Of a DNA stretch of 64,000 bases, positions 25,814 to 42,228 are shown in pieces; positions within the stretch are counted from its first letter, which is position 1, and every line of letters begins with the position of its first letter. The notes below the pieces were generated by a model that was given only the letters and a program-made list of their open reading frames with translations, made no database searches and had not been told where the DNA came from. Origin of the DNA: Cellulosimicrobium cellulans (GTDB taxonomy: Bacteria; Actinomycetota; Actinomycetes; Actinomycetales; Cellulomonadaceae); the NCBI RefSeq assembly GCF_007679345.1, contig NZ_VEGH01000011.1, forward strand, positions 1-64,000. The letters run 5' to 3'. A program made the position numbers and the translations under genes.

Positions 25814-25830
25814 CATGACTGAACGTCATG
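25814..25830. promoter_or_regulatory. palindrome upstream of protease gene
   Basis: CATGAC, five bases, GTCATG: a perfect 6-bp hyphenated palindrome about 40 bp before the start codon of the secreted protease (minus strand). The position suits an operator at or near the promoter. The binding protein is unknown. Confidence 0.4.
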
Positions 25831-26013
25831 TCCGACGGTGACTGCTGGCTCACCGTACAAACTCCTGGGCGATTCGTCACGGTTTCGCCACACATTCGTC
25901 GCTCAGGCCGTGCACAGGCGTCGCTAGCATGGGTGACCGGGGACACACGGCCGCCCGCGCCGGCGGCCGCGCTGCGCTGCACCCCGGCCCGCGGCAGGTC
26001 CCGGGCCGGATGT

Positions 26014-26034
26014 GACGATCTCGTGAAGATCGTC
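26014..26034. promoter_or_regulatory. 21-bp palindrome upstream of M15 peptidase gene
   Basis: GACGATCT, CGTGA, AGATCGTC: 8-bp perfect arms, ending 84 bp before the GTG start of the peptidase gene. A related half, TCACGGGATCTTC at 26046-26058, matches 11 of 13 bases of the TCACGAGATCGTC half of the palindrome. Two binding sites of one regulator are possible. No T-run follows, so it is not an obvious terminator. Confidence 0.5.
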
Positions 26035-26117
26035 CCCCCGCATCGTCACGGGATCTTCTCGAGTCGGTCGCCGGGCCCTTGAACGACCCCGAGGTCCACT
26101 GCCTAACCTCGACGACC

Positions 26118-27869
26118 GTGAGTGACAGCATGCCCGCCGCGCGGCGCACGTCCCGCGGCAGGCACGCAGTCCTGCGCGACGAGCGCGACCTCGTGGCCCC
26201 GGCCGCCGCGACGACCCCGGCGCCTGCCGTTCCCGGACGGGAGGTGGGCGCCCTCGCGCCCACCGGCCGGACCGACGCCCGCACGCCCACCCCCTCGGGC
26301 CCGAGCGCGTCGACCGCCCCGTCCCCGATCGAAGGTGCAGCACCCCCCGCCGTGACGTCCTCCCTCCGCCCCTCCACCCCCACCCCCTCCGACACCTCCG
26401 CCGCCGCGCCCGCCCCCGCCGCCACCCGGCGCGGCCGCCGGGCCGCCGGGCCCGCGCAGGACGGTCCTGTCGTCGTGGACCCGGCTCCCGCCGCCGAGGC
26501 AACCCCCGCCGCCGACGCGTTCGCGACCCGCCGGTCCGCCGCCCCCGCCGGCCGCCGCGCCGCCGCCCCCGGCGGGCGCCGCGCCGCCGCGCCCGCGACC
26601 GCCCGCGGCTCGCACCGCGCCGAGGGCCGCGCGTCCGTGCGCACGCCGTCCCGCGGGGTGCCCGTGGCGACCCTCGCCACGGCGGACGCCCCCAACCGCG
26701 CGGAGCGCCGCCGCCGGCGCGCGCCGCGCCGGTCCGCCGCGCGCATGGCGCAGGGCGCCGTGGCCGTGGGCCTCGCCCTCGGGGTCGGCGGGTTCGCCAT
26801 CGCCCCGGCCGCCGTGGGCGGCGCCTCGTTCGGCGCCGGCAAGGACACGGAGCCGGCCCCCGCGCCCAGCGCCGCCGACGCCGAGCCCACCCTCACCCCG
26901 CAGGTGGTGCAGGAGCGCGGTGCGGCGGTGGTGGCCGCGGCCGGCACCGTCCAGGAGGCCGGCAACGCCAAGGCCGACGCGATCGCGGCCGCGGTCCCCG
27001 CCGACGCCACCGCCGCGCTGGACACGGCGGTCGCCGAGCTCGACACCCTGATCACCGCGACCCAGGCGGAGCAGCCGGCCCTCAGCGCGCTGCAGCCCGC
27101 CACCGGGAGCACCCCGGCGCCGGTGCTGTCCGGCGAGGCGCTGGCCGACGCCGTCGCGCAGGCCGGCTCCTCGGCGCTGGCGGACGCCGCGGCCGCCGCC
27201 GGGGCGCAGACCACGTCGGACGAGGACGCCGGCGAGCCCGCGGCCTCGCCGTCGACGCTGCCGACCGGTGCGGCCGCCACGGCCGAGGCCTCGGCCGACG
27301 CGGACGCCGACCCCGCCGCCGTCCGCCTCACCGCCGCCCGCGACCGGGTGGCGACGCTGACCGCGGAGCTGCAGACCGTCACGCAGCAGGCGCAGGAGGC
27401 CGCGGCCGCCGCCGAGGCCGCCCGGGTCGCCGCGGAGGCCGCCCGCAAGGAGGCCCAGCGGACGTCGCTCGAGGGCTACGCGAACGGCCGCATCCCGTCC
27501 TCGGCGCTGTGCGAGCTCGACTTCGCGCCGGGCCAGGAGCTGCGCTGCGACGCCGCGGAGGCGCTGGAGCAGCTGAACGTCGCCTTCACCCAGGCGTTCG
27601 GGACCGCCCTGGTGATCACGGACTCCTACCGGTCCTACAGCCAGCAGGTCGCGTGCCGGGCGCAGAAGGGCAGCCTGTGCGCCACCCCGGGCACGTCGAA
27701 CCACGGCGGTGGCGTCGCGATCGACCTCGGCGGCAACGCGTACACCTTCGGCACGGACCAGCACGACTGGATGCTGGCGCACGCCGAGGAGTACGGCTGG
27801 ACGCTGCCGGCCTGGGCCCGCTCGACCGGCTCGAAGCCGGAGCCGTGGCACTGGGAGTACATCGGCTGA
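26118..27869 (+). CDS. membrane-anchored D-alanyl-D-alanine carboxypeptidase (M15/VanY family)
   Basis: A 583-aa protein that probably trims peptidoglycan stem peptides. The first ~200 residues are cytoplasmic, disordered and rich in Ala/Pro/Arg, with repeats such as AAPGGRRAA. A transmembrane segment at ~209-235 is followed by an Ala-rich coiled-coil region (~270-450) and the M15B domain (~455-583). Zinc ligands are H529 and D536 in SNHGGGVAIDLG and H578 in EPWHWEY, and YRSYSQQVACRAQ carries the usual substrate-side motif. The GTG at 26118 and the ATG at 26130 are both plausible starts. It is divergent from the secreted protease across a palindrome-bearing gap of about 340 bp. Confidence 0.88.
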   Translation: MSDSMPAARRTSRGRHAVLRDERDLVAPAAATTPAPAVPGREVGALAPTGRTDARTPTPSGPSASTAPSPIEGAAPPAVTSSLRPSTPTPSDTSAAAPAPAATRRGRRAAGPAQDGPVVVDPAPAAEATPAADAFATRRSAAPAGRRAAAPGGRRAAAPATARGSHRAEGRASVRTPSRGVPVATLATADAPNRAERRRRRAPRRSAARMAQGAVAVGLALGVGGFAIAPAAVGGASFGAGKDTEPAPAPSAADAEPTLTPQVVQERGAAVVAAAGTVQEAGNAKADAIAAAVPADATAALDTAVAELDTLITATQAEQPALSALQPATGSTPAPVLSGEALADAVAQAGSSALADAAAAAGAQTTSDEDAGEPAASPSTLPTGAAATAEASADADADPAAVRLTAARDRVATLTAELQTVTQQAQEAAAAAEAARVAAEAARKEAQRTSLEGYANGRIPSSALCELDFAPGQELRCDAAEALEQLNVAFTQAFGTALVITDSYRSYSQQVACRAQKGSLCATPGTSNHGGGVAIDLGGNAYTFGTDQHDWMLAHAEEYGWTLPAWARSTGSKPEPWHWEYIG

Positions 27870-27992
27870 CCCCGGCGGGTGCCCGGGCCCGGCCGCCGGG
27901 ACCCGGGGGGTGCGGGGCCGGTCGGGGCGACCTACGGTGAGCAGCGCGGCGGCCGTCCGGCCGCCCGGCCACCACTCGTGAGGAGCCTCGAC

Positions 27993-28433
27993 ATGCCCAC
28001 TCGCACCGCACGCACCGCCTGGAACGGCACCCTCAACGAGGGCGGCGGCCAGGTGGAGCTCACCAGCTCGAAGGTCGGCACCTACGACGTGTCGTTCCCG
28101 AAGCGGGCGGCCGACGAGGCCGGCGGCACCACCAGCCCCGAGGAGCTGATCGCGGCGGCGCACTCGTCCTGCTACGCGATGCAGCTGTCCGCGCTGATCG
28201 GCGAGGCCGGGGGCACCCCGGAGTCGCTGGAGGTCACCGCCGACGTGACGCTGAGCCCCGACCCGGCCGGCGGCTTCCGGATCAGCGGGATCGCGCTGAC
28301 CGTCCGCGGCGAGGTGTCCGGCCTCGACGAGGCGGGCTTCCTCAAGGCCGCCGACGACGCGAAGGCCACCTGCCCGGTCAGCAAGGCGCTCACCGGCACC
28401 GAGATCACGCTCGACGCCGCGCTGGAGTCCTGA
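27993..28433 (+). CDS. OsmC-family peroxidase
   Basis: A 146-aa OsmC/Ohr-type protein that reduces organic hydroperoxides in the cytoplasm. The two redox cysteines are in AAHSSCYAMQLS (~55) and KATCPVSKAL (~127), and the TSPEELIAAAHSSC signature is typical of the OsmC branch. The ATG at 27993 is chosen because GAGGAG lies just upstream; a longer reading runs into the preceding intergenic region. It is probably a single-gene unit: a hairpin follows it. Confidence 0.9.
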   Translation: MPTRTARTAWNGTLNEGGGQVELTSSKVGTYDVSFPKRAADEAGGTTSPEELIAAAHSSCYAMQLSALIGEAGGTPESLEVTADVTLSPDPAGGFRISGIALTVRGEVSGLDEAGFLKAADDAKATCPVSKALTGTEITLDAALES

Positions 28434-28451
28434 GCCGCCGTCGGTCTCCGG

Positions 28452-28485
28452 CGCCCCCGTCCGCCCGTCCGGGCCGGCGGGGGCG
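28452..28485 (+). terminator. weak terminator hairpin after OsmC gene
   Basis: CGCCCCCG (28452-28459) and CGGGGGCG (28478-28485) can pair across an 18-nt loop that can itself fold. No T-run is present. Confidence 0.35.
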
Positions 28486-28548
28486 TCGCCGCGTCCGGGG
28501 CCTGGACGGTGCGCCACTCAGCGCCCGGGCGGGTGGAACACTGACCGC

Positions 28549-31527
28549 GTGCCGACCGCCACGTCCCTCCCCCCGGGCGCCGACCCCCGCACGCCGGACG
28601 GCCCCGACGCCGCCGAGCTCGTCCGCGCCCTGCGTGCCGCCGTCTCCGGCGGGGTGGACGACTCCACCCGCCGCCGCGCCGAGTACTCGACCGACGCCTC
28701 CAACTACCGCGTCGTCCCGTCCGTCGTCGTGTTCCCCCGGGACGTGGACGACGCGCTCGCGGCCCTCGACGTCGCCCGCGGCCTGGGCGCCCCGGTGACC
28801 TCCCGCGGCGGCGGCACGTCGGTCGCCGGCAACGCCGTCGGCACGGGCGTCGTGCTCGACTGGTCGCGGCACGTGAACCGGGTGCTCGACGTCGACCCCG
28901 AGGCGCGCACCGCGCGGGTGGAGCCCGGCGTCGTCATGGCGGTGCTGCAGAAGGCCGCGGCCCCGCACGGGCTGCGGTTCGGCCCGGATCCGTCCACCCA
29001 GGCCCGCGCCACCCTCGGCGGGATGATCGGCAACAACGCCTGCGGTCCCCGCGCGGTCGCGTACGGGCGGACCGCCGACAACGTGCTGGAGCTCGACGTC
29101 GTCGACGGGCGGGGCCGCCGGTTCACCGCCGGGAAGGGTCTCGAGCCCGTCGCGGGCCTGGACGCCCTGGTGCGCGCCGAGATGGCGACCCTCCGCACGG
29201 AGCTCGGCCGGTTCGGCCGCCAGGTGTCGGGCTACTCCCTCGAGCACCTGCTGCCGGAGAACGGGGCCGACCTGGCCAAGGCGCTGGTCGGCACCGAGGG
29301 GACCGTGGTCACGCTGCTCGGCGCGACGGTGCGCCTGGTGCCGGTGTCCGCGGCGCCGGTGCTGGTCGTGCTCGGCTACCCGGACATGGCCACGGCCGCC
29401 GACGCGGTCCCCGCCCTGCTGGCGCACCGGCCCCTCGCGATCGAGGGCATGGACGCCCGCCTGGTGGACGTCGTGCGCCGGGTCAAGGGCGCCGCGGCCG
29501 TCCCGCCGCTGCCCGAGGGCGCGGGCTGGCTGATGTGCGAGGTCGGCGGGGACACCCTCGACGAGGCGCTGGAGCGGGCGCACGCGCTCGCGGCCGACGC
29601 CGGCACCCGCGCGGTCGGCGTGTTCCCGCCCGGGCCGGAGGCGGCCGCGATGTGGCGCATCCGCGAGGACGGGGCCGGCCTCGGCGGCCGGACGCCGTCG
29701 GGGGAGCAGGCGTGGCCGGGGTTCGAGGACTCCGCGGTGCCGCCCGAGCGGCTGGGCGGGTACCTGCGGGAGCTCGAGGCGCTCATGGCCCGGCACGGCG
29801 TCGACGGCCTGGCCTACGGGCACTTCGGCGACGGCTGCGTCCACCTGCGGCTGGACGTCCCGATGGAGCGGTCCGGCGACCCGATGCGCGCCTTCATGAC
29901 CGACGCCGCGCACCTGGTCGCGTCGCACGGCGGCTCGCTGTCCGGCGAGCACGGCGACGGCCGCGCCCGCTCCGAGCTGCTGCCCGTCATGTACTCCGAG
30001 AAGGCCATCGGCGCGTTCGAGGCGTTCAAGGCGCTGCTCGACCCCGACGACCTGCTCAACCCCGGCGTGCTGGTCCGCCCCCGTCCGCTGGACGCCGACC
30101 TGCGTCGCCCGCACGCCCGGCCGATCCCCGCCGGCCACGGCGGCTTCGCCTTCGAGCACGACCACGGCGACTTCACCACCGCCGTGCACCGGTGCGTCGG
30201 CGTCGGCAAGTGCCGCGCGGACTCGTCGGCGGCCGGCGGGTTCATGTGCCCGTCGTACCTGGCGACGAAGGACGAGAAGGACTCGACCCGCGGCCGCGCC
30301 CGCGTCCTGCAGGAGATGGCGAACGGGACGCTGGTGTCCCGCGGCTGGTCCTCGCCCGAGGTGCACGACGTCCTCGACCTGTGCCTGTCCTGCAAGGCCT
30401 GCTCCTCGGACTGCCCCGCCGGGGTCGACATGGCGCAGTACAAGGCCGAGGTGCTGCACCGCACCTACCGGGGCCGGCTGCGGCCGGTGAACCACTACGC
30501 GCTCGGCTGGCTGCCCCGGTGGACCCGGCTCGTCACCGGGGTCCCGGGGCTGGCGCGGCTGGCCAACGCCGCGCTGTCCGTCCGGCCGCTGGCGAAGGTC
30601 GTGCTGAAGCTCGGCGGCATGGACACCCGCCGGAAGATGGTGGCGTTCGCGCCGGCACCGTTCCGGTCCCGGGTGCGCCGCGGCGAGGTCGAGGCGCGGC
30701 CCGGTGCGGCGCCGACCGCCCAGGGCGACGGCGCGCTGTCCGTCACCGGCACCTCGGGCCGCCCGCCCGTGCTGCTGTGGACCGACTCGTTCAGCGACAG
30801 CCTCGCGCCGTCGGTGCCGGTCGCGGCCGTGAAGGTGCTGCGGGCCGCCGGCTACGAGGTGCTGGTGCCCGAGCACGACGCGTGCTGCGGGCTCACGTGG
30901 ATCTCGACCGGGCAGCTCGACGGCGCGCGCAAGCGGCTCACGCACCTGCTCGAGGTGCTGGGGCCGTACGCGGTGAACGGCGTGCCGATCGTCGGGCTCG
31001 AGCCGTCCTGCACCGCGGTGCTGCGCTCCGACCTGCTCGACCTGCTGCCGGGAGACCCACGGGCCGTCGCCGTCGCCCGCGCCACCCGCACGCTCGCGGA
31101 GCTGCTGACCGCGCCCGCGCCGATCGGGCCGGGGGACCGCTGGCGCCTGCCGGACCTGTCCGACGTCACCGCCGTCGTGCAGCCGCACTGCCACCACCAC
31201 AGCGTGATGACGTACACGGCCGACCACACCCTGCTGACCGAGGCGGGTGCGTCGTTCTCGGAGCTCGCCGGCTGCTGCGGGCTGGCGGGCAACTTCGGCA
31301 TGGAGGCGGGGCACTACGACGTGTCGGTCCAGGTCGCCGAGCGCGCGCTGCTGCCGGCCCTGCGAGCGGCCGCGCCGGGTGACGTCTTCCTGGCCGACGG
31401 CTACTCGTGCCGCACCCAGGCCGACCACCTGGCGGACGTGCAGGGCGTGCACCTCGCGGAGCTCCTGGCGGCGCACCTGCCCGGCGGGGGCGAGCCGGAG
31501 AAGCCGGCGGCGCGCTCGCCGAGATAG
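28549..31527 (+). CDS. fused FAD-linked oxidase / Fe-S oxidoreductase (D-2-hydroxyacid dehydrogenase type)
   Basis: A 992-aa fusion corresponding to GlcD plus GlcF, similar in layout to YdiJ and large D-lactate dehydrogenases. The FAD_binding_4 domain holds [15 protein letters not shown] (~84-98) and [16 protein letters not shown]; the FAD-oxidase C domain follows to ~525, with [12 protein letters not shown]. Ferredoxin-type cysteines are C549/C555/C567 and the CxxCxxCxxxC set at 612, 615, 618 and 622. Two cysteine-rich CCG domains come last (HDACCGLTW and [11 protein letters not shown]). It should oxidise a D-2-hydroxyacid and pass electrons to the quinone pool. The GTG at 28549 fits the domain start. 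It is followed by the rplJ leader region. Confidence 0.88.
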   Translation: MPTATSLPPGADPRTPDGPDAAELVRALRAAVSGGVDDSTRRRAEYSTDASNYRVVPSVVVFPRDVDDALAALDVARGLGAPVTSRGGGTSVAGNAVGTGVVLDWSRHVNRVLDVDPEARTARVEPGVVMAVLQKAAAPHGLRFGPDPSTQARATLGGMIGNNACGPRAVAYGRTADNVLELDVVDGRGRRFTAGKGLEPVAGLDALVRAEMATLRTELGRFGRQVSGYSLEHLLPENGADLAKALVGTEGTVVTLLGATVRLVPVSAAPVLVVLGYPDMATAADAVPALLAHRPLAIEGMDARLVDVVRRVKGAAAVPPLPEGAGWLMCEVGGDTLDEALERAHALAADAGTRAVGVFPPGPEAAAMWRIREDGAGLGGRTPSGEQAWPGFEDSAVPPERLGGYLRELEALMARHGVDGLAYGHFGDGCVHLRLDVPMERSGDPMRAFMTDAAHLVASHGGSLSGEHGDGRARSELLPVMYSEKAIGAFEAFKALLDPDDLLNPGVLVRPRPLDADLRRPHARPIPAGHGGFAFEHDHGDFTTAVHRCVGVGKCRADSSAAGGFMCPSYLATKDEKDSTRGRARVLQEMANGTLVSRGWSSPEVHDVLDLCLSCKACSSDCPAGVDMAQYKAEVLHRTYRGRLRPVNHYALGWLPRWTRLVTGVPGLARLANAALSVRPLAKVVLKLGGMDTRRKMVAFAPAPFRSRVRRGEVEARPGAAPTAQGDGALSVTGTSGRPPVLLWTDSFSDSLAPSVPVAAVKVLRAAGYEVLVPEHDACCGLTWISTGQLDGARKRLTHLLEVLGPYAVNGVPIVGLEPSCTAVLRSDLLDLLPGDPRAVAVARATRTLAELLTAPAPIGPGDRWRLPDLSDVTAVVQPHCHHHSVMTYTADHTLLTEAGASFSELAGCCGLAGNFGMEAGHYDVSVQVAERALLPALRAAAPGDVFLADGYSCRTQADHLADVQGVHLAELLAAHLPGGGEPEKPAARSPR

Positions 31528-31600
31528 GACGCGCGCGCCGAGACAGGGCCGTGCGAGGTCCTCCCTCGGCACGGCGGGCGCGGGCGGCCGGCCAGCGGAT

Positions 31601-31629
31601 TTGGGCGACGGCGCCGCGTGCCGTACTCT
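31601..31629 (+). promoter_or_regulatory. rplJL promoter
   Basis: TTGGGC (31601-31606), a 17-bp spacer and TACTCT (31624-31629) form a sigma-70-type promoter about 230 bp before rplJ. It lies just ahead of the leader-like region. Confidence 0.6.
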
Positions 31630-31637
31630 GGTCGCTG

Positions 31638-31803
31638 CCCAAGACCGCAGGTCGTCGGCTCCCGTGCACACCCCGCCTCCGCGGGGCGCGCGCAGGGGCC
31701 GCCCGAAGTCCCGCTCACGCGGAGGCCCGCGCAGGTGATCGATGTTCGATGGTGAGGCGCGCGAGCGCCTCGACTGCGAGCCCCGGCGCCTGCGCCGGGG
31801 CTC
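31638..31803 (+). ncRNA. probable ribosomal protein L10 leader
   Basis: The transcribed region before rplJ contains the block AAGACCGCAGGTCGTCGG (31641-31658), which resembles the conserved part of bacterial L10 leaders, then GC-rich pairing segments and a terminator-like stem at 31778-31803. In the known family, excess L10(L12)4 complex binds the leader and represses rplJL. Boundaries are approximate and the fold was not computed. Confidence 0.55.
31778..31803 (+). terminator. attenuator-like hairpin before rplJ
   Basis: GAGCCCCGGC (31778-31787) pairs with GCCGGGGCTC (31794-31803) around GCCTGC, followed by TTT. It ends 57 bp before the rplJ start, consistent with an attenuator at the end of the leader. 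Confidence 0.6.
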
Positions 31804-31859
31804 TTTCCGTGCCGGGGCCGAGGACGACGCCCGGCGGCACCACCATCGGAAGGATTGCC

Positions 31860-32390
31860 ATGGCGAGGCCGGACAAGGCAGCCGCAGTCGCCGAGCTCAC
31901 GGACCAGTTCCGCGACTCGAACGCTGCCGTGCTGACCGAGTACCGCGGGCTCACCGTCGCGCAGCTCAAGCAGCTGCGCCGGTCGCTGAGCGGCAACGCG
32001 AACTACGCCGTGGTGAAGAACACGCTGACCGCGATCGCGGCCAAGGAAGCCGGCATCGAGGGGATCGCCGACGAGCTCAAGGGCCCGTCCGCCATCGCCT
32101 TCGTCACCGGTGACCCGGTCGAGGCCGCCAAGGGTCTGCGTGACTTCGCCAAGGCGAACCCCGCACTGGTCATCAAGGGCGGTGTCCTCGACGGGCGCGC
32201 CCTGACCGCTGCGGACGTCACCAAGCTCGCGGACCTCGAGTCCCGCGAGGTCCTGCTGGCCAAGGCGGCCGGTGCGATGAAGGCCAAGCTGTTCCAGACG
32301 GCGTACCTCTTCACCGCGCCCGCCTCGAAGGCCGTGCGCACCGTCGAGGCGCTGCGCGTGCAGCAGGAGACCGCCGACACCGCTGCCTGA
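31860..32390 (+). CDS. rplJ: 50S ribosomal protein L10
   Basis: A 176-aa L10 protein, base of the ribosomal stalk. The N-terminal rRNA-binding domain includes [20 protein letters not shown] and [12 protein letters not shown]; the C-terminal helix that binds L7/L12 dimers ends [15 protein letters not shown]. The ATG at 31860 follows GGAAGGA. rplL is 81 bp downstream. The rplK-rplA genes that often precede rplJ are not upstream here; an oxidoreductase gene is. Confidence 0.97.
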   Translation: MARPDKAAAVAELTDQFRDSNAAVLTEYRGLTVAQLKQLRRSLSGNANYAVVKNTLTAIAAKEAGIEGIADELKGPSAIAFVTGDPVEAAKGLRDFAKANPALVIKGGVLDGRALTAADVTKLADLESREVLLAKAAGAMKAKLFQTAYLFTAPASKAVRTVEALRVQQETADTAA

Positions 32391-32471
32391 GCCACCCCGG
32401 CTCACGCGCTCCCCACACTGCCCCGCACGGTCGACCCGACCGGCGAGGACCGAACGGAAGGAACCGCCATC

Positions 32472-32864
32472 ATGGCGAAGCTCACCACCGACGAGCTCAT
32501 CGAGCAGTTCAAGGGCCTCACCCTCATCGAGCTCTCCGAGTTCGTGAAGGCGTTCGAGGACGTCTTCGAGGTCACCGCTGCGGCCCCGGCCGCCGTGGCC
32601 GTCGCCCCCGCCGCCGGCGGTGCCGGTGCCGAGGCCGCCGCCGAGGAGGAGAAGGACGAGTTCGACGTCATCCTCGAGGCCGCCGGCGACAAGAAGATCC
32701 AGGTCATCAAGGAGGTGCGCGGCCTCACCTCGCTCGGTCTGAAGGAGGCCAAGGACCTCGTCGACGGCGCGCCGAAGCCGGTCCTGGAGAACGTCAACAA
32801 GGAGACCGCGGACAAGGCCAAGGCCGCCCTCGAGGGCGCCGGCGCCACCGTCACCCTCAAGTGA
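32472..32864 (+). CDS. rplL: 50S ribosomal protein L7/L12
   Basis: A 130-aa stalk protein that recruits translation GTPases. The N-terminal dimerisation domain ([20 protein letters not shown]), an Ala/Gly/Val-rich hinge (~35-60) and the C-terminal factor-binding domain ([20 protein letters not shown]) are complete. GGAAGGA precedes the ATG. A strong terminator follows, so rplJL forms a unit separate from rpoBC. Confidence 0.98.
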   Translation: MAKLTTDELIEQFKGLTLIELSEFVKAFEDVFEVTAAAPAAVAVAPAAGGAGAEAAAEEEKDEFDVILEAAGDKKIQVIKEVRGLTSLGLKEAKDLVDGAPKPVLENVNKETADKAKAALEGAGATVTLK

Positions 32865-32902
32865 CCCGCTCCGGCGGTCGCTGACCGCCGGGTCGCCTCG
32901 CA

Positions 32903-32937
32903 CGCAGGCCCGCACCCCCTGGGGGTGCGGGCCTGCG
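32903..32937 (+). terminator. rplL terminator
   Basis: CGCAGGCCCGCACCCC (32903-32918) and its exact complement (32922-32937) make a 16-bp stem with a 3-nt loop, 39 bp after the rplL stop codon. Confidence 0.8.
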
Positions 32938-32979
32938 TCGTCCCCGGGGGCCGGGGGTGCCGGGCGCAGACACGCAGCC

Positions 32980-33089
32980 GCCGAGTGCGGTGGTCCGCGC
33001 CGAGCGCGTTCGTCACAGCCACCGCGCTGGGCGGGAACGGCCGCGCTGGGCGGGTACGACCGCGCTGGGCGGCAACGACCGCGCTGGGC
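32980..33089. repeat. symmetric 19-bp-period repeat, copy A (rplL-rpoB)
   Basis: Two inverted units, GCCGAGTGCGGT (32980) and GCCGAGCGCGTT (32999), a 10-nt spacer (33011-33020), then four direct units of (A/G)CCGCGCTGGGC at 33021, 33040, 33059 and 33078. Every neighbouring unit of like orientation is 19 bp apart. The direct unit is the reverse complement of the inverted unit, with G for C at one position. Similar elements occur at 45745 and 46839. The copy sits between the rplL terminator and the rpoB promoter. Confidence 0.85.
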
Positions 33090-33226
33090 GCAGCCCGCGG
33101 GGGCGCGGGCGGGAATGCCGGCGGGGGAGCGGGCGTTGGGACCGGCGGAGGCACGACGGCGTGCTGCCGGTCCGACCGCTCAGGCCCGCCCCACCAGGTG
33201 TGGCGCACGCCCCATACCACGGCGCG

Positions 33227-33255
33227 TGGACATCGCGCCATGTCTGTACTACGCT
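33227..33255 (+). promoter_or_regulatory. candidate rpoB promoter
   Basis: TGGACA (33227-33232), 17 bp, TACGCT (33250-33255) lies about 150 bp before rpoB and after the repeat element. A second -10-like TATAAC at 33284-33289 lacks a well-placed -35. Confidence 0.5.
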
Positions 33256-33402
33256 AGCGCTTTGCGCTGGCCTGTGCCCGCGACCCCGTATAACCCGCGC
33301 CCGACGGCATCGTAGTACGCGATGCCCGCAGGGCCTGTGGCCGGGGGGTCGCGAACCGCCGGGCCCGTCGCAGGGAACTCGATCTGCTGGGAAGGACCCC
33401 TC

Positions 33403-36909
<3,507 letters not shown>

Positions 36910-36919
36910 CGCCGAGCGT

Positions 36920-36947
36920 CCGCCGGCCCCCTCCCCGGGGCCGGCGG
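36920..36947 (+). other. stem-loop between rpoB and rpoC
   Basis: CCGCCGGCCCC (36920-36930) pairs exactly with GGGGCCGGCGG (36937-36947) around CTCCCC. No T-run follows; since rpoC has no obvious promoter, it is more likely an RNA processing or pausing site than a terminator. Confidence 0.5.
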
Positions 36948-37030
36948 GCCGCCCGCACCCCTTGCAGCATCTCCATTCCGCCGGAACGAGGCGCCCCGCG
37001 CGCACCGGCATGCGAAGGAAGTAGGACCCC

Positions 37031-40900
<3,870 letters not shown>

Positions 40901-40917
40901 TCTCGAGCCTCACCGGT

Positions 40918-40962
40918 CCGAGGGGGTCCGGTCGCGCCGCGTGCGTGACCGGGCCCCCTCGG
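40918..40962 (+). terminator. rpoBC terminator
   Basis: CCGAGGGGGTCCGGTC (40918-40933) and GACCGGGCCCCCTCGG (40947-40962) pair over 16 positions with one G-U pair and a 13-nt loop, 18 bp after rpoC. Confidence 0.75.
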
Positions 40963-41041
40963 CCGTGCGGGGGAGCGGGAACACCCACGGGGTCCCCGCT
41001 GTTGTGATCGACGTCCCACCGCCCGACCATCACCAGGTGCT

Positions 41042-41070
41042 TTGACCCTGGGGTGACGGCCGAGTAACGT
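41042..41070 (+). promoter_or_regulatory. str operon promoter
   Basis: TTGACC (41042-41047), 17 bp, TAACGT (41065-41070) is a good housekeeping promoter about 270 bp before rpsL. The long GC-rich leader between them could hold regulation; no named element was recognised in it. Confidence 0.65.
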
Positions 41071-41342
41071 GGGACACCGTGCCCGCGCCGTCGGGCCCTC
41101 GCGCGCGCTCAGGTGGGTGACCACCTCGGGCGCCGGGTGGACAGCCCCCACCGCATCCCGATCCCGGACCCCCGGGAGCCGGTGCGCGGACCAGGAGGGG
41201 CCGACACGCCCGGGTGCGGGGGTCGGTTCGGGACGCAAGACCCCCCGGGGTAGTCGCGCGACGGGCGACGATCCGGACCAAGCCGGCCGTCCAGGGTGAC
41301 GGGTGCCGGTCAGACCAGACTCATCAACAAGACGGAGACGTA

Positions 41343-41711
41343 GTGCCTACGATCCAGCAGCTGGTCCGCAAGGGCCGGACGCCGAAGACGAACAAGTCGA
41401 AGACACCTGCCCTGCAGGGCAGCCCGCAGCGCCGCGGTGTCTGCACCCGCGTGTACACGACCACCCCGAAGAAGCCGAACTCGGCTCTCCGCAAGGTCGC
41501 GCGCGTCAAGCTCTCCTCGGGCATCGAGGTCACGGCCTACATCCCCGGTGAGGGCCACAACCTGCAGGAGCACTCCATCGTGCTCGTCCGCGGCGGTCGC
41601 GTGAAGGACCTGCCCGGTGTGCGCTACAAGATCATCCGTGGTGCTCTGGACACCCAGGGCGTGAAGAACCGTAAGCAGGCGCGCAGCCGCTACGGCGCGA
41701 AGAAGGGCTGA
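41343..41711 (+). CDS. rpsL: 30S ribosomal protein S12
   Basis: A 122-aa decoding-site protein. The start is the GTG at 41343 ([20 protein letters not shown]). The two lysines whose change gives streptomycin resistance, in [10 protein letters not shown] and GGRVKDLPG, are both the sensitive type. The start of the str operon: rpsG begins four bases after its stop codon. Confidence 0.97.
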   Translation: MPTIQQLVRKGRTPKTNKSKTPALQGSPQRRGVCTRVYTTTPKKPNSALRKVARVKLSSGIEVTAYIPGEGHNLQEHSIVLVRGGRVKDLPGVRYKIIRGALDTQGVKNRKQARSRYGAKKG

Positions 41712-41715
41712 ACCG

Positions 41716-42186
41716 ATGCCTCGTAAGGGTCCCGCCCCCCGCCGGCCGCTGATCGTCGACCCCGTCTACGGCTCGCCGGTCGTCACGCAGCTCATCAACA
41801 AGGTCCTCCTCGACGGCAAGAAGTCCGTCGCCGAGGCCATCGTCTACGGCGCGCTCGAGGGCGTCCGCGAGAAGACCCAGGGCGACCCGGTCGTCGTGCT
41901 CAAGCGCGCGCTGGACAACGTCCGCCCGTCGCTCGAGGTCCGCTCCCGCCGCGTCGGTGGCGCCACCTACCAGGTCCCGGTCGAGGTCCGCCCCGTCCGC
42001 CAGACCACGCTCGCGCTGCGCTGGCTCACGGACTACTCGCGGGCTCGCCGCGAGAAGACCATGACCGAGCGCCTCATGAACGAGATCCTCGACGCCAGCA
42101 ACGGCCTGGGCGCCGCGGTGAAGCGCCGCGAGGACATGCACAAGATGGCCGAGTCCAACAAGGCGTTCGCCCACTACCGCTGGTAA
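41716..42186 (+). CDS. rpsG: 30S ribosomal protein S7
   Basis: A 156-aa primary 16S rRNA-binding protein that nucleates assembly of the 30S head. [20 protein letters not shown] is the actinobacterial N-terminus, and the helix-rich core and the C-terminal [14 protein letters not shown] are complete. It follows rpsL by four bases and precedes fusA by 42. Confidence 0.97.
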   Translation: MPRKGPAPRRPLIVDPVYGSPVVTQLINKVLLDGKKSVAEAIVYGALEGVREKTQGDPVVVLKRALDNVRPSLEVRSRRVGGATYQVPVEVRPVRQTTLALRWLTDYSRARREKTMTERLMNEILDASNGLGAAVKRREDMHKMAESNKAFAHYRW

Positions 42187-42228
42187 TCCCAGCAGTAGGG
42201 CGGACCCCACTACCGAGGGGCTGAACCT

